Assembly: GCA_937873165.1 (NCBI GenBank)
Contig: CALMVH010000288.1
Span: 1 to 7,112, forward strand
Direction of reading: 5' to 3'
Source: an uncultured Rhodospirillales bacterium
GTDB lineage: Bacteria > Pseudomonadota > Alphaproteobacteria > CALMVH01
DNA length: 7,112 nt
Shown piece by piece: positions 6,611 to 7,112 of this stretch. Each line of letters opens with the position of its first letter. Position 1 is the stretch's first letter. The position numbers were made by a program, and so were the translations under genes. The notes beneath the pieces were generated by a model. The model had not been told where the DNA came from. It saw only the letters and a program-made list of their open reading frames with translations, and searched no databases.

Positions 6611-6807
6611 GCGATAATATCCGGTACCAGCAGGCTTTCCAGGCGCATGACCAGATCGCGGATCACCAGCTTGCGTTTCTTCAAGCGTTGCAGGCGCAAT
6701 TGATCGTAAGGAGGCGAAGACGTCAGGACCTCGATCACGGCGTCCAGATCGCGATGCTCGCTTTTAAGTTCCTCTAGCTTCTGACGAAGCTGCTCTTCCT
6801 CGCTCAT
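6607..6807 (-). CDS. DUF465 / YdcH-family small coiled-coil protein
   Basis: This is a 66-residue charged, almost entirely helical protein. The first helix, about 3-30, is rich in Glu, Leu and Lys (EEEQLRQKLEELKSEHRDLD). After a short turn SSPPYD (31-36), a second helix holds LQRLKKRKLVIRDLVMRLESLL. The EH--LD--I and LKK-KL--RD patterns fit PF04325, whose members have no settled biochemical role. I chose the ATG at 6807 because the protein then begins MSEEEQL, as the family does. An in-frame upstream start at 6846 would add 13 hydrophobic or irregular residues from the intergenic spacer. It is the first gene of the probable unit with purE, purK, fumC and the RHH gene, and its stop overlaps the purE start. 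It may matter for translating purE as much as for its own product. Confidence 0.88.
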   Translation of the reverse strand: MSEEEQLRQKLEELKSEHRDLDAVIEVLTSSPPYDQLRLQRLKKRKLVIRDLVMRLESLLVPDIIA

Positions 6808-6897
6808 AACGCCCCGATAGCACGAAATCGCTGCAAAAAACAGCAAAGACTAACGTTGGAATCGTGTATCAGGCAGTGAAAACAAACGGAAACAGCA
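6808..6897. promoter_or_regulatory. Divergent intergenic spacer between the DUF465 and phosphofructokinase genes
   Basis: This 90-base spacer separates two outward-facing genes, so it should contain promoters in both directions. It is clearly richer in A and T than the flanking genes. I could not find a convincing pair of promoter hexamers on either strand. A short inverted repeat, GCTG (6830-6833) and CAGC (6841-6844), flanks an A run and could be an operator or chance. GGAAA at 6888-6892 is the probable ribosome site of the rightward gene. Confidence 0.5.
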
Positions 6898-7112
6898 ATG
6901 CGAATTGGACTTTTGACAAGCGGGGGCGACTGCCCGGGGCTGAATGCGGCGATCCGGGCCGCCGTTATTCATGGCGCGCATCACGGCATGGAAATCGTCG
7001 GCATCCATGATGGCACGATGGGATTGCTGGATCGTCCCATCCGCAGCGAAGTCCTGAGGCCGGAGACGTTGAGTGGCGCGCTGATCCGCCAGGGCGGCAC
7101 CATGCTCGGCAC
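6898..7112 (+). CDS. pfkA: 6-phosphofructokinase, N-terminal part (runs off the right edge)
   Basis: The enzyme phosphorylates fructose 6-phosphate to fructose 1,6-bisphosphate in glycolysis. About 71 N-terminal residues are visible. They show the nucleotide-binding start RIGLLTSGGDCPGLNAAIRA (2-21), with the GGD loop at 9-11, then the strand EIVGIHDGTMGLL (37-49) and the GGTMLG block near the edge. These are hallmarks of the PfkA superfamily. GGDCPGLN, instead of the GGDAPGMN of E. coli PfkA, is seen in several bacterial branches that include both ATP- and pyrophosphate-dependent enzymes. The residues that separate the two (the GGDD versus GGDG/GGDS region) lie beyond the window, so the phosphoryl donor cannot be decided. 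The ATG at 6898 has GGAAA five bases upstream. Confidence 0.93.
   Translation, partial: MRIGLLTSGGDCPGLNAAIRAAVIHGAHHGMEIVGIHDGTMGLLDRPIRSEVLRPETLSGALIRQGGTMLG

Overview
The window reads as an ordinary stretch of a high-GC proteobacterial chromosome, most likely from an alphaproteobacterium and possibly from the Rhodospirillales/Acetobacteraceae side. This placement is inference from three things: an isocitrate dehydrogenase of the eukaryote-like NADP type beginning MAKIKV, a DUF465 gene leading into purE-purK, and an RHH_4-type small DNA-binding protein directly after fumC. No rRNA, tRNA, insertion sequence, CRISPR array or phage gene was seen. Coding density is very high and no gap exceeds about 100 bases.

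Layout, left to right. The 5' part of icd (NADP isocitrate dehydrogenase) enters from the left edge on the minus strand. Upstream of it on the same strand lie a 618-residue multidomain SAM methyltransferase of the glycan-modification type and a LOG-family nucleotide phosphoribohydrolase. Between 3.09 and 3.32 kb a tiny predicted lipoprotein is read rightward, divergent from the LOG gene. It converges on a minus-strand ribbon-helix-helix protein, and the two stop codons share the palindrome CTAG. From 6.8 kb down to 3.3 kb five minus-strand genes are packed with gaps of at most 25 bases or with overlap: DUF465, purE, purK, fumC and the RHH gene. They probably form one transcription unit. At the right edge a phosphofructokinase gene starts rightward, divergent from the DUF465 gene across a 90-base spacer.

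How the genes fit together. PurE and PurK carry out the two-step carboxylation of aminoimidazole ribonucleotide in purine synthesis. Later steps of that pathway release fumarate, which FumC hydrates to malate, so the purEK-fumC neighbourhood makes metabolic sense, although the coupling itself is inference. Icd (TCA cycle) and the phosphofructokinase (upper glycolysis) make the window mainly central metabolism. The LOG enzyme salvages or hydrolyses nucleoside monophosphates. The large methyltransferase is the least routine gene and the most likely to hold something undescribed. I found no convincing evidence of a wholly new multi-gene system.
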